A DNA stretch of 64,000 nucleotides from NCBI RefSeq assembly GCF_000024165.1, contig NC_013194.1:620001-684000 (forward strand). Reading direction: 5' to 3'. The notes beneath the pieces are model-generated. The model made no database searches, had not been told where the DNA came from, and saw only the letters and a program-made list of their open reading frames with translations. Position numbers and translations under genes: made by a program. Each line of letters begins with the position of its first letter. Position 1 is the first letter of the stretch. Source of the stretch: Accumulibacter phosphatis (lineage in GTDB: Bacteria > Pseudomonadota > Gammaproteobacteria > Burkholderiales > Rhodocyclaceae). Shown here piece by piece: positions 53,255 through 61,950 of this stretch.

Positions 53255-54634
53255 CTAGTTACCGGCGACCTTCATCTGCTCGATGAGCAGGGATCCCACG
53301 TGTTTCGAACCGCGAACGAGGACGTCGTTGCCAACCGCAGCGACGTTCCTGAACATGTCGCGCAGGTTGCCGGCAATGGTGATCTCTTCGACCGGGTGGG
53401 CGATTTCGCCGTCTTCGATCCAGAATCCGGCGGCGCCGCGCGAATAGTCGCCAGTCACGTAGTTGACGCCATGGCCGAGCAACTCGGTGACCAGCAAGCC
53501 GCGTCCCATTTTCTTGAGCAGGCCACGGAAATCACGCTTGCCGGGATGAATGATGAGGTTGTGACTGCCACCGGCGTTGCCGGTCGTCGGCATTCCCAGC
53601 TTCCGCCCGGTATAGGTGCTCAGGAAATAGCCTTGTAGCCGCCCGTTGCGGACCACTTCACGGTCATGTGTCGCCACCCCGTCGCTGTCGAAATAGGTGC
53701 TCGCCAATGCGCGCGGCAGGTGTGGTCGCTCGCTGATCTGCACCTTCTTGGAGAAAACGCGCTTGCCGAGGCTATCGACGAGGAAGGATGTCTTGCGGTA
53801 GAGGCTGCCGCCACTCGCGGCATGGACGAAACTGCCGATCAACGACGGGGCAAGCGGTGCCTCGAAGAGCACCGGCACCCGGCAGGTCTTCACCTTGCGG
53901 GCGCCGAGCCGCGACAGGGCGCGTTGCGCGGCGCGCTCGCCGATCGATTCGGGTGAGGCGATCGCCGCCTGATCGCGGGCGATCGAATACCAGTCGTCAC
54001 GCTGCATGGCGTCGTTCTCGCCGGCGATCACCGAGCACGACAGGTAATGCCGCGACGTCGGGTAGCCGCCCATGAAACCCAGGCTGTTGGCCGAGACGAA
54101 CTGCCCTTCCTGGATCGAAACCGTGGCGCCTTCCGAGTTGCTGATCTGCGGGCTGAGCGCGAAAGCCGCCTGTTCGCAGCGGCGCGCGAGGTCGACCGCG
54201 GCTTCGACCGAAAGCAGCCAGGGATGGTAGAGGTCGAGACCGGGCAGGCTTCCGGTGTCGGTCGCCAGGAGGCTGGCGTCGGGCAATCCGGCGCAGGGAT
54301 CGGCGGCGGTGAAGCGGGCGATGTTCAAGGCGGCATCGACCGTTTCGCGCAAGGCCGTCGGAGAAAAGTCCGAGGTGCTCGCCTGACCCTTCCTCTGGTC
54401 GAGATAGACGCTGACCGCGATCGATTTGTCGCGGTTGTACTCGATGGTTTCGACTTCGCCGCAGCGCACCGTCACCGATTGCCCGAAGCCGTCCGAGACA
54501 TCGACCTCGCAGGCGCTGGCTCCCTGCTTTGCGGCGTAAACGAGAACGTCGCGGGCGAGTTCCTGCAGGGTCTCGAAGCGGTGGCTGAAGCGCGATGCGG
54601 GCGCTGGGATGGCAGTGGTGGCTGGACGGGGCAT
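53255..54634 (-). CDS. pmbA: Metalloprotease PmbA (TldE)
   Basis: Subunit of the TldD/TldE zinc protease that matures modified peptides and degrades CcdA. The 459-aa protein starts near MPRPATTAIPAPASRF and contains the PmbA/TldD fold: VDVSDGFGQSVTVRCGEVETIEYNRDKSIAVSVYLDQRKGQASTSDFS, then YPTSRHYLSCSVIAGENDAMQRDDWYS. GNAGGSHNLII and VTGDYSRGAAGFWIEDGEIAHPVEEITIAGNL are conserved. A TTG at 54655 is the alternative start. The partner tldD is not in the window. It is divergent from darP, the usual betaproteobacterial arrangement. Confidence 0.93.
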   Translation of the reverse strand: MPRPATTAIPAPASRFSHRFETLQELARDVLVYAAKQGASACEVDVSDGFGQSVTVRCGEVETIEYNRDKSIAVSVYLDQRKGQASTSDFSPTALRETVDAALNIARFTAADPCAGLPDASLLATDTGSLPGLDLYHPWLLSVEAAVDLARRCEQAAFALSPQISNSEGATVSIQEGQFVSANSLGFMGGYPTSRHYLSCSVIAGENDAMQRDDWYSIARDQAAIASPESIGERAAQRALSRLGARKVKTCRVPVLFEAPLAPSLIGSFVHAASGGSLYRKTSFLVDSLGKRVFSKKVQISERPHLPRALASTYFDSDGVATHDREVVRNGRLQGYFLSTYTGRKLGMPTTGNAGGSHNLIIHPGKRDFRGLLKKMGRGLLVTELLGHGVNYVTGDYSRGAAGFWIEDGEIAHPVEEITIAGNLRDMFRNVAAVGNDVLVRGSKHVGSLLIEQMKVAGN

Positions 54635-54751
54635 GGGGGCGATGGTTGGCGGCAAAAGCCGCTATCATAGCAGTTCACCCGGATGGCATTGGCGCCGGCA
54701 TTTTTCCTCTCCGTTTTCCCTGCCGCAGCGAAAGGCCGATCGCCCAGACCG

Positions 54752-55291
54752 ATGAACATCCCCGAAGAAGAACCGGCACCCCCATCGAAGACACAACGCA
54801 AGCGGGCCATGGAGGAACTCCAGGCACTCGGCGAGGAACTGGTGGGTCTGGCGCCCGATCGGGTCAGGAAGATCGACCTTCCCGACGACCTGCGCGCGGC
54901 CGTTCGCGAAGCGCAACGCATGCTGCGGCGCGACGACGCGCGGCGGCGACAGATGCAGTACATCGGCAGGCTGATGCGTGACGTCGACGCGGAACCGATA
55001 CGCGCGGCTCTGGCAGTGATTCGTGGGGAGTCGGTCGACGAAACCGCAAGACTGCACCGCATCGAGCGTATGCGCAGCGAACTGCTGGCTGATGAGAGGG
55101 TTCTGTACGAGATTGCCCAGCGTTGCCAGTCGGTCGACCTGCAGCAACTACGCGCGCTGCGCCGATCCGCCTTGCTCGAACTGGAGAAGGGGAAGCCGCC
55201 GCGCAGCTACCGGGCCATTTTTCAGATCCTCAAGGAACTCGAGCCGCCTGACGACGCGGCCCCCACCGACGATGAACATGACGACCAATGA
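54752..55291 (+). CDS. darP: Ribosome-associated protein DarP (YjgA, DUF615)
   Basis: A 179-aa basic protein that takes part in late 50S subunit assembly. It has MNIPEEEPAPPSKTQRKRAMEELQALGEELVGLAPDRVRKIDLPDDLRAAV followed by REAQRMLRRDDARRRQMQYIGRLMRDVD, the DUF615 signature. The open frame extends upstream (54683) but the ATG at 54752 matches family length. Its 3' end overlaps the mog start by 20 bp, so the two are cotranscribed. Confidence 0.95.
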   Translation: MNIPEEEPAPPSKTQRKRAMEELQALGEELVGLAPDRVRKIDLPDDLRAAVREAQRMLRRDDARRRQMQYIGRLMRDVDAEPIRAALAVIRGESVDETARLHRIERMRSELLADERVLYEIAQRCQSVDLQQLRALRRSALLELEKGKPPRSYRAIFQILKELEPPDDAAPTDDEHDDQ

Positions 55292-55877
55292 AGAACTGCT
55301 GATCGGCCTGCTGTCGATCAGCGACCGCGCCGCGCAGGGCGTCTATGAAGACCAGGGAATCCCCGCGCTCCAGCAGTGGTTCGGGGCCGCGCTGAGCAGC
55401 CCCTGGTGCAGCGCGACGCGGCTGATTGCCGATGACCAGGCGTCGATCGAGCGGACGCTGATCGAACTCGTCGATGAGCTTGGCTGCCATCTCGTGCTGA
55501 CCACCGGCGGCACCGGCCCGGCGCCGCGCGATGTCACTCCGGAAGCCACCCTTGCGGTCGCCGACAAGGTGCTGCCGGGCTTCGGGGAGGAGATGCGTCG
55601 CATCAGCCTCAATTTCGTGCCGACCGCCATCCTCTCGCGTCAGCTTGCCGTGGTGCGCGGCAAGGCCTTGATCCTCAACCTCCCCGGGCAGCCGAAGTCG
55701 ATCCGCGAAACGCTCGAGGGGGTAAGAGCCGCCGACGGCAGCTTGCTCGTCAGCGGCATTTTCGCTGCCGTACCGTACTGTCTCGACCTGATCGGTGGTC
55801 CCTACGTCGAGACTGTTGACACCATCGTCAGTGCCTTCAGGCCAAAATCAGCACAGCGGCCAAAGCCGGCGGCTTGA
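55272..55877 (+). CDS. mog: Molybdopterin adenylyltransferase
   Basis: Adenylates molybdopterin during Mo cofactor synthesis. The 201-aa protein has IGLLSISDRAAQGVYEDQGIPAL at the start and the conserved LVLTTGGTGPAPRDVTPEAT motif, followed by GKALILNLPGQPKSIRETL. ATG at 55272 lies within darP. Product length fits the family. Confidence 0.95.
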   Translation: MNMTTNEELLIGLLSISDRAAQGVYEDQGIPALQQWFGAALSSPWCSATRLIADDQASIERTLIELVDELGCHLVLTTGGTGPAPRDVTPEATLAVADKVLPGFGEEMRRISLNFVPTAILSRQLAVVRGKALILNLPGQPKSIRETLEGVRAADGSLLVSGIFAAVPYCLDLIGGPYVETVDTIVSAFRPKSAQRPKPAA

Positions 55878-55889
55878 GGGTGGCGAGCC

Positions 55890-57422
55890 TCAGGCGGTCG
55901 CCGTCGGGTTGTGGAAGCGGCCGATTTCGTAGTCGCCGCCACTCTCCTCAAGTTCCGCCGGTACCAGCATGTGACGTTGGCCGGCACTGTTGAACTCGAG
56001 TGACTCCCGCAAGTTGAAGCCGCCCTGTGGCAGCAGGAGGCGAACCAGTCCGGACCCGCTCCCGTCGCGCAACCAGATCCCGGGGAGGCCGATGACTGCC
56101 GCGAAGCCACTGCGGCGCGGGCGCAACTCGATGCTTTGCGCCTGCCGGGAGAGCAACTGGATACCCAGGCTGGCATGCTCGCCGCTCAGTCGGTTGAAGC
56201 GCCGCACCACACCGAGAAGCCAGTTGTCGCCGCCCTCGGGTTGTAGACAGAGTAGCGTGCCGAGCTTGAGAGGGTCGCCCGGAGAGTGGCGCAGGCAGGC
56301 GCGGAAGCCTCCGAGACTGACGTTCTCGACCAACCAGACCTCGTCTTCGCGGTTCGCGTCCAGGCCCGGCAGTGCGCCCGAGAACACCCTGTAGCTGGCA
56401 TCGAAGCCGTGCAGGACCGCCATTTTCGTCTTTACGGGGTGTCGCTGGTGCCTTCGTTGCGGCGCTTGCACCGTCCAGTAAAGGCGCAGATGGCGGAGGA
56501 CCGGCAGCAGGACGTTCGGCGGAAAGTCGCCACCAAGATTGATATCGGCTGGCACTTCGCCGTGTTCGACGAGTTGAATCAGTTCTTCGAGCTTGGCGAG
56601 CGCCGTTCCCGGCGAGAAGAAGCGCAGGCCAGGCCGCGCCAGACCCGGCGACAGCGCCAGCCGGGCCGGTACCGAGCCCGCCGCTGCATCGACCCAGTAG
56701 ACGCTGTCCGGTCGGCAATCGGCGGCCAGGACGAAGCGCGGCAGGAAGTGCGTGATCAGGCGGTCGACGATCTCGATCTGGCCGGGCAAGAGGCTGTCCA
56801 TCGACGACGTGAAGAGGACGATCGCGTGCAGGTACTGCTGTGCGACGCTGGTCAGGCCGCGCTGCGCCGGATAGATCTGCAGGAGTTTCTGCGCGTATCC
56901 CGCGGCCTCGGCTGCCAGGTAGGCTTGGCCCATCGTGCGCCAGAGGCCATCGTCAATCGGCCCGTAGTGAAATGCCAGCCACTTGACCTGAATCCGGCGT
57001 GCCGCCTGAGCACGCGCGGCAGCTAGCGGCATCGACGGCTTGAAGGCGTCGACGCCCTTGCCCTTCGGGTCAAGCTGGGCGCGCTCGAGGCACGCGGCGT
57101 AGAGTCCGGCAATCTCACTCCAATAGCGAGAGATCTTCGTCCATAGGCGTTGCTCTTCCGCCAACGGGAGGTTTGTCGAGGGCAGGTAGTCGCGTGCGAG
57201 ACGGATGAGGTGAGGCTGGCCGGCTTCGTCAAGCTGGCGGATGATGTCGAAATAGTGGCCAAGGCGGAAATCCTTGGCGTCCTTCAGCGACTCGAACCAG
57301 TTCATCATTTCGTCGATGGCGTTGGCCGCCTTGGCGACCAGCAGGTCGGCGAGGACTCGCTTCATCTCCTTGCTGTCGGCAAGCAGATGGTCAGGGCGTT
57401 TGGGGAACAGCTGGAGGATCAT
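55890..57422 (-). CDS. PilZ-like domain protein, conserved hypothetical
   Basis: A 510-aa cytoplasmic protein. Residues 1-330 are mostly alpha-helical without recognised family. The C-terminal part (~335-500) resembles a PilZ c-di-GMP-binding domain: QRRHQRHPVKTKMAVLHGF gives the R-rich start and LVENVSLGGFRACL the (D/N)xSxxG element. The match is imperfect (Asn replaces Asp). It occurs as a conserved protein in relatives as far as I recall. It is convergent to mog and divergent from thyA. A role in c-di-GMP signalling, perhaps served by the cyclase at 1609, is inference. Confidence 0.6.
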   Translation of the reverse strand: MILQLFPKRPDHLLADSKEMKRVLADLLVAKAANAIDEMMNWFESLKDAKDFRLGHYFDIIRQLDEAGQPHLIRLARDYLPSTNLPLAEEQRLWTKISRYWSEIAGLYAACLERAQLDPKGKGVDAFKPSMPLAAARAQAARRIQVKWLAFHYGPIDDGLWRTMGQAYLAAEAAGYAQKLLQIYPAQRGLTSVAQQYLHAIVLFTSSMDSLLPGQIEIVDRLITHFLPRFVLAADCRPDSVYWVDAAAGSVPARLALSPGLARPGLRFFSPGTALAKLEELIQLVEHGEVPADINLGGDFPPNVLLPVLRHLRLYWTVQAPQRRHQRHPVKTKMAVLHGFDASYRVFSGALPGLDANREDEVWLVENVSLGGFRACLRHSPGDPLKLGTLLCLQPEGGDNWLLGVVRRFNRLSGEHASLGIQLLSRQAQSIELRPRRSGFAAVIGLPGIWLRDGSGSGLVRLLLPQGGFNLRESLEFNSAGQRHMLVPAELEESGGDYEIGRFHNPTATA

Positions 57423-57521
57423 CGGAAGTCAAGCCTGGTGCCGGCGGCCGGGGGGAGAAGGGGATTGTAAACCAGGAGCGCGGCGAATACGATCGAAGCT
57501 CGCGAGCCGGCAGGATGGTGG

Positions 57522-57563
57522 CGCTTTGCTCTACCGCTTTGTTCCACCGCTTTGTTCTACAAT
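57522..57563 (+). repeat. Three tandem 13-bp units ending in a thyA -10 element
   Basis: CGCTTTGCTCTAC, CGCTTTGTTCCAC and CGCTTTGTTCTAC run head-to-tail (57522-57560) and lead into TACAAT (57558-57563), a likely -10 box 29 nt before the thyA ATG. No other -35 than CTTTGT-like text in the repeats is seen. Copy number could alter spacing. Confidence 0.6.
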
Positions 57564-57592
57564 TCGCTCTGGTAAATCGACAGGCAGCAGGC

Positions 57593-58414
57593 ATGCAGCA
57601 GTATCTCGACCTGATGCACCATGTCCTCGAACATGGCGTGTCCAAGGCAGACCGCACGGGAACCGGCACGCGCTCGGTTTTCGGATGGCAGATGCGTTTC
57701 GACCTCGCTGCCGGCTTCCCGCTGCTGACCACCAAGAAGCTGCACCTGCGCTCGATCATCCATGAGTTGTTGTGGTTCCTGCGCGGCGATACCAATGTCC
57801 GCTACCTGCAAGAAAACGGCGTGCGCATCTGGGACGAGTGGGCCGACGAGAACGGCGACCTCGGCCCGGTCTACGGTCGGCAGTGGCGCCACTGGCAAGC
57901 GGCCGATGGCCGCGAAATCGATCAGATCGCGCAACTCGTCGACAACCTGAAGAAGAACCCCGATTCGCGTCGCCATCTGCTGACCGCCTGGAATCCGGGT
58001 GACGTCGAGCGCATGGCGCTGCCCCCCTGTCATGCCCTCTGCCAGTTCTACGTCGCGCCGGCGTCAGCTTCCGCTACGGATCGGCGCCCACAGCTTTCCT
58101 GCCAGCTCTACCAGCGCAGCGCCGACATCTTTCTCGGCGTACCCTTCAACATCGCCTCCTACGCACTGTTGACGATGATGGTCGCGCAGGTCTGCAACTA
58201 TCGACCGGGGGACTTCGTGCACACTTTCGGCGACGCGCATCTCTACGGCAATCACTTCGACCAGGCGCGGCTGCAGTTGACCCGCGCAACCCGTGCACTG
58301 CCGACGATGCGCCTCAACCCCGAGGTCGACGACCTGTTCGCCTTCCGTTTTGAGGACTTCACTCTCGAAGGCTACGACCCGCATCCGCACATCGCCGCCG
58401 CCGTGGCTGTTTAG
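57593..58414 (+). CDS. thyA: Thymidylate synthase
   Basis: Methylates dUMP to dTMP using methylene-tetrahydrofolate. The 273-aa protein shows DRTGTGTRSVFGWQMRFDLAAGFPLLTTKK, WDEWADENGDLGPVYGRQWRHW, the active-site Cys in LPPCHALCQFYV, and NIASYALLTMMVAQVC plus THTFGDAHLYGNH-type sequence near the end. ATG at 57593. It is followed by folA, which regenerates its folate product. Confidence 0.97.
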   Translation: MQQYLDLMHHVLEHGVSKADRTGTGTRSVFGWQMRFDLAAGFPLLTTKKLHLRSIIHELLWFLRGDTNVRYLQENGVRIWDEWADENGDLGPVYGRQWRHWQAADGREIDQIAQLVDNLKKNPDSRRHLLTAWNPGDVERMALPPCHALCQFYVAPASASATDRRPQLSCQLYQRSADIFLGVPFNIASYALLTMMVAQVCNYRPGDFVHTFGDAHLYGNHFDQARLQLTRATRALPTMRLNPEVDDLFAFRFEDFTLEGYDPHPHIAAAVAV

Positions 58415-58462
58415 GGCGTGGACGATGGATCGCCGGTGCCGTCAGCGTCAGCATTGCGCCGC

Positions 58463-58972
58463 ATGATTTCCCTGATCGCTGCCGTGGCGCGCAACGGAGC
58501 CATCGGCCGGAATCAGCAGTTGCTGTGGCGTCTGCCCGAAGACATGCGCTACTTTCGCGAGACGACCAGTGGCAAGACGGTGATCATGGGCAGAAAGACC
58601 TGGGAATCCTTGCCGCCAGCGTATCGGCCGCTGCCCAACCGGCGCAACATCGTGCTGAGCCGCAATCCGGCCTACCTGCCGCGCGGCGGGGATCTGGCCT
58701 GCTCGATCGAAGACGCGCTGCGTCTGGCCGGCGGCGCCGCCGAGGTCTTCATCATCGGTGGTGAGGAGCTTTATCGGCAGACCATGCCGCTCGCGACGCG
58801 CCTCTACATCACCGAAGTCGCCGAGGAGTCTCCTGGCGACGCTTTCTTTCCGGATGTCGCGTCTGGCGAATGGCGGGAAATCTCGCGGCGGGTGGGCAGG
58901 AGTCGCGCCGCGGGCAGTGCCCTTCGAGACCAGGCTCCCGCTTTCGACTTCGTGGTCTACGAGCGCCGCTGA
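58463..58972 (+). CDS. folA: Dihydrofolate reductase
   Basis: NADPH-dependent reduction of dihydrofolate. The 169-aa protein has MISLIAAVARNGAIGRNQQLLWRLPEDMRYFRETTSGKTVIMGRKTWESLP, with the Ile-Gly-x-x-x-x-LPW-like segment (LLWRLPEDM) and the acidic active-site residue. IIGGEELYRQTMPLATRLYITEV is the conserved NADPH part. ATG at 58463 gives a family-length protein; a GTG at 58418 would add 15 codons. It is 48 bp after thyA, an operon. Confidence 0.95.
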   Translation: MISLIAAVARNGAIGRNQQLLWRLPEDMRYFRETTSGKTVIMGRKTWESLPPAYRPLPNRRNIVLSRNPAYLPRGGDLACSIEDALRLAGGAAEVFIIGGEELYRQTMPLATRLYITEVAEESPGDAFFPDVASGEWREISRRVGRSRAAGSALRDQAPAFDFVVYERR

Positions 58973-59067
58973 GCAGTCCCTGGCGCGCCGCTGCCGGGCG
59001 AACGACGCTTGCCCTGCGCTTGGCAACGAGAATAAGATGCCCCCTCTGTGTCTCCCTGAATTCGACG

Positions 59068-59502
59068 ATGGCCGATCTGCTCGAGAACTACCTGCAAGAC
59101 AGCGAGGGCGCCGGCAAGGTATTGGTGCACGCCAGACTGTTGATCAGGCTGGCCGGTCTCTATGCGGAGATTGCGCCGACGCATCTCGCGCGGGCAAGCC
59201 GTGTGGCCAACTTCAAGTCGGGGGTTGTCGTCATCCACGCCGACAGCGGTGCGATCGCTGCCAAGTTGCGTCAGATGGCGCCGACGCTGGTCGACCAGCT
59301 GTCGCAGCGCGGCATCGAATGCAGCGGCGTCCAGGTCAAGGTGCAGGCGCGTGACCAGCGCGAGCCCGCGCGGGCGCCGGCCCACAAGCCGCTGAGCGTG
59401 AGAACCAGCGCGGAGTTGACGGCGTTGAGCAGTTCGCTGCCCACCTCGCCGTTGCGCCGAGCCCTGGAGGGTCTCCTGGCGCGCTCGGCTAGAGAGGAAT
59501 GA
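59068..59502 (+). CDS. DUF721 (DciA-like) protein
   Basis: A 144-aa protein with the DUF721 fold: LIRLAGLYAEIAPTHLARASRVANFKSGVVVIHADSGAIAAKLRQMAPTLVDQL. The related DciA loads replicative helicase in many bacteria, but this protein is not proven to be that. The C-terminal 50 residues are low-complexity. In relatives the same gene lies beside lpxC. Its 3' end overlaps the convergent small membrane gene by 14 bp. Confidence 0.8.
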   Translation: MADLLENYLQDSEGAGKVLVHARLLIRLAGLYAEIAPTHLARASRVANFKSGVVVIHADSGAIAAKLRQMAPTLVDQLSQRGIECSGVQVKVQARDQREPARAPAHKPLSVRTSAELTALSSSLPTSPLRRALEGLLARSAREE

Positions 59503-59677
59503 TGGCCACTCGCTCGATGATCATCAGCGCGAAAACCAGTAGCGCGATCACCAGAGAATAGCGAAACAGTCGCCAGGAGAACTGCAGATAGCGCGAGTCC
59601 CGGGTCAGGAGGAAGGCCGCGATGCCGCAACCCACGGCGATCACCGTGAGGACCGCCAGCAAGCGCAGCAACCACAT
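59489..59677 (-). CDS. Small two-helix membrane protein downstream of lpxC
   Basis: A 62-aa protein, MWLLRLLAVLTVIAVGCGIAAFLL, then FSWRLFRYSLVIALLVFALMIIERV: two membrane helices joined by a short polar loop (TRDSRYLQ). No family recognised. It starts 4 bp after the lpxC stop on the same strand, so it is likely translated from the lpxC transcript. Confidence 0.7.
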   Translation of the reverse strand: MWLLRLLAVLTVIAVGCGIAAFLLTRDSRYLQFSWRLFRYSLVIALLVFALMIIERVAIIPL

Positions 59678-59681
59678 TTCG

Positions 59682-60611
59682 TCAGAAGACCGGCAACGCG
59701 AGCCAACTGAGGACGGACTTGGGTGCCTGCTCGTGGTCTTCGAAAGTGACGTACTCCCAGGCATCGGGGCTGGCCAGCAGTTCGCGGGCCAGCAGATTGT
59801 TGAGCGCATGTCCCGATTTGTGGGCGACGAACGAGGCCAGTAGCGGGTGACCGAGGAGGTAGAGGTCGCCGATGGCGTCGAGCACCTTGTGCTTGACGAA
59901 CTCATCGTTGTAACGTAGCCCGTCGGCGTTGAGGACGCGGTACTCGTCGAGGACGACCGCATTTTCGAGACCGCCGCCCTGCGCGAGGCCGTTCTCGCGC
60001 AACCATTCCACCTCCTGCATGAAGCCGAAGGTGCGCGCTCGCGCCACTTCGCGAACATACGACTGCTCGGCGAAGTCGATGGTCACCGACTGCCCCGTGC
60101 GGTCGATCGCCGGATGATTGAAGCCGATCGAGAAAGCGAGGCGAAAGCCGTTGTAGGGATCGAGGCGAGCCCATTTGTCGCCCGAGGCATCCGTCTCGGC
60201 GACTTCGATCGGGCGCTTGACGCGGATGAATTTCTTCGCCACCGGCTGTTCCTCGATGCCGGCAGACTGAATGAGGAAGACGAAGGGCGAAGCCGAACCG
60301 TCGAGGATTGGCAATTCGGCGGCATCGAGGTCGACGAAGGCGTTGTCGATACCGAGGCCGGCGAACGCCGACATCAGGTGTTCGACGGTGCCCACTCTGG
60401 CGCCGCCATACTCCAGACACGAGCACATGCGCGTGTCGCCGACCAGTTGGGCCCTGGCTGGCACGTCAACCACCGCTTCAAGATCGACACGACGGAAAAC
60501 GATGCCCGTGTCGGGTGCGGCCGGGCGCAGGCTGATCGTCACCTTGACGCCGGAATGCAGGCCGACGCCAGCCGCACGGACCACGGCCTTGAGTGTTCGC
60601 TGCTTTAACAT
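59682..60611 (-). CDS. lpxC: UDP-3-O-acyl-N-acetylglucosamine deacetylase
   Basis: Zinc deacetylase, the first committed step of lipid A synthesis. The 309-aa protein begins MLKQRTLKAVVRAAGVGLHSG, and carries zinc ligands in VEHLMSAFAG (His) and LDAIGDLYLLGH (His, Asp nearby), with HKSGHALNN supplying the catalytic His. It lies downstream of ftsZ, the standard place at the end of the dcw cluster. Confidence 0.97.
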   Translation of the reverse strand: MLKQRTLKAVVRAAGVGLHSGVKVTISLRPAAPDTGIVFRRVDLEAVVDVPARAQLVGDTRMCSCLEYGGARVGTVEHLMSAFAGLGIDNAFVDLDAAELPILDGSASPFVFLIQSAGIEEQPVAKKFIRVKRPIEVAETDASGDKWARLDPYNGFRLAFSIGFNHPAIDRTGQSVTIDFAEQSYVREVARARTFGFMQEVEWLRENGLAQGGGLENAVVLDEYRVLNADGLRYNDEFVKHKVLDAIGDLYLLGHPLLASFVAHKSGHALNNLLARELLASPDAWEYVTFEDHEQAPKSVLSWLALPVF

Positions 60612-60706
60612 GTGTCTGAATAAACTGTGGAATCGACGGATTCTAGCACAGCTCGAGCTGCCCCGGAACCCGCCAATTCCAGCCGAAGAGTTGCTGGCAG
60701 TGCGGC

Positions 60707-61882
60707 TCAGTCGGCCTGCTTGCGCAGGAACGCGGGAATGTCATAGCGATCGACACCACTGTTGGCGAGCGCTTCGACCGTTGCGCTGCGGCCCTTGCGG
60801 ACGATCGCCGGAACCTGGTCGAGGCTCGAGTAGTCGATGTTCTGGCTGTGGCCGAAACGGCTGTCCGTTCCGGTTGCCTGGGTCAGCGAGCTGTTGATCA
60901 CTTCAAAGGTCTGGCGTTTGGCTTGCGCCTGGCCGAGCCCGGTCGCCACCACCGTCACCCGAATGTCCTCGGCCATTCCTTCATCATAGACGGCGCCGAA
61001 GATGATGTGGGCGTCCTCAGCCGCGAAGGCGCGGACGGTATTCATCACTTCATTCACCTCCTTCATCTTCAGGGAACGGGTGGCGGTGATGTTGACCAGC
61101 ACGCCCTTGGCGCCAGACAGGTTGACGCCTTCGAGAAGCGGTGAGGCGACGGCGCGCTCGGCGGCAATCCGTGCCCGGTCGACGCCGGCGGCGTTTGCCG
61201 AACCCATCATCGCCATGCCCATCTCGCCCATCACCGTACGCACGTCCTCGAAGTCGACGTTCACCAGGCCCGGGAAGTTGATGATCTCGGCAATGCCGCC
61301 GACGGCGTTGCGCAAGACGTTGTCGGCCGCCTTGAACGCCTCGTCCATCGACACGTCGTCGCCGAGAACGTCCATCAGCCGGTCGTTGAGGATGACGATC
61401 AGTGAATCGACATGTTTCTGCAATTCACCGATACCGACTTCCGCGACCTTCAACCGCTTGCCCTCGAAGCCAAAGGGTTTGGTGACCACCGCCACGGTGA
61501 GGACTCCGAGCTCGCGGGCGACTTCGGCAACGATCGGTGCGGCGCCGGTACCCGTGCCGCCGCCCATGCCGGCGGTGATGAAGACCATGTGGGCGCCCCT
61601 GAGCGATTCGGCGATCGCTTCGCGTTCTTCCATTGCTGCGCTGCGGCCGGCTTCGGGTTTGGCTCCGGCACCCAGCCCGGTCTTGCCCAACTGCAGTTTC
61701 TGAACGGCAATGCTGCGGCCGAGCGCCTGGGAGTCCGTATTGGCGGCGATGAAGTCCACGCCGTTGACGCCTTCCCGGATCATGTGATCGACGGCGTTGC
61801 CACCGGCGCCGCCGATGCCGATCACCTTGATCACCGTATCCATATCGCCCGATCCCTGCTCTGTGTCGATAATTTCAAACAT
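60707..61882 (-). CDS. ftsZ: Cell-division GTPase FtsZ
   Basis: Tubulin-like GTPase that forms the division ring. The 391-aa protein contains IGIGGAGGNAVDHMI, the GTP-binding tubulin signature MGGGTGTGAAP, and the T7 loop NVDFEDVRTVMGEMG. The C-terminal conserved peptide DRYDIPAFLRKQ binds FtsA/ZipA. The start at 61882 (MFEIIDTEQG) is followed by a GDMDTVIKVIGIGG entry. Confidence 0.98.
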   Translation of the reverse strand: MFEIIDTEQGSGDMDTVIKVIGIGGAGGNAVDHMIREGVNGVDFIAANTDSQALGRSIAVQKLQLGKTGLGAGAKPEAGRSAAMEEREAIAESLRGAHMVFITAGMGGGTGTGAAPIVAEVARELGVLTVAVVTKPFGFEGKRLKVAEVGIGELQKHVDSLIVILNDRLMDVLGDDVSMDEAFKAADNVLRNAVGGIAEIINFPGLVNVDFEDVRTVMGEMGMAMMGSANAAGVDRARIAAERAVASPLLEGVNLSGAKGVLVNITATRSLKMKEVNEVMNTVRAFAAEDAHIIFGAVYDEGMAEDIRVTVVATGLGQAQAKRQTFEVINSSLTQATGTDSRFGHSQNIDYSSLDQVPAIVRKGRSATVEALANSGVDRYDIPAFLRKQAD

Positions 61883-61950
61883 TGTCGTCTCCTCTGCAAA
61901 AAGCTTGTTGATAACTGGGGGAAAGTTGTTGACTGCTACCTGTCATCGGA

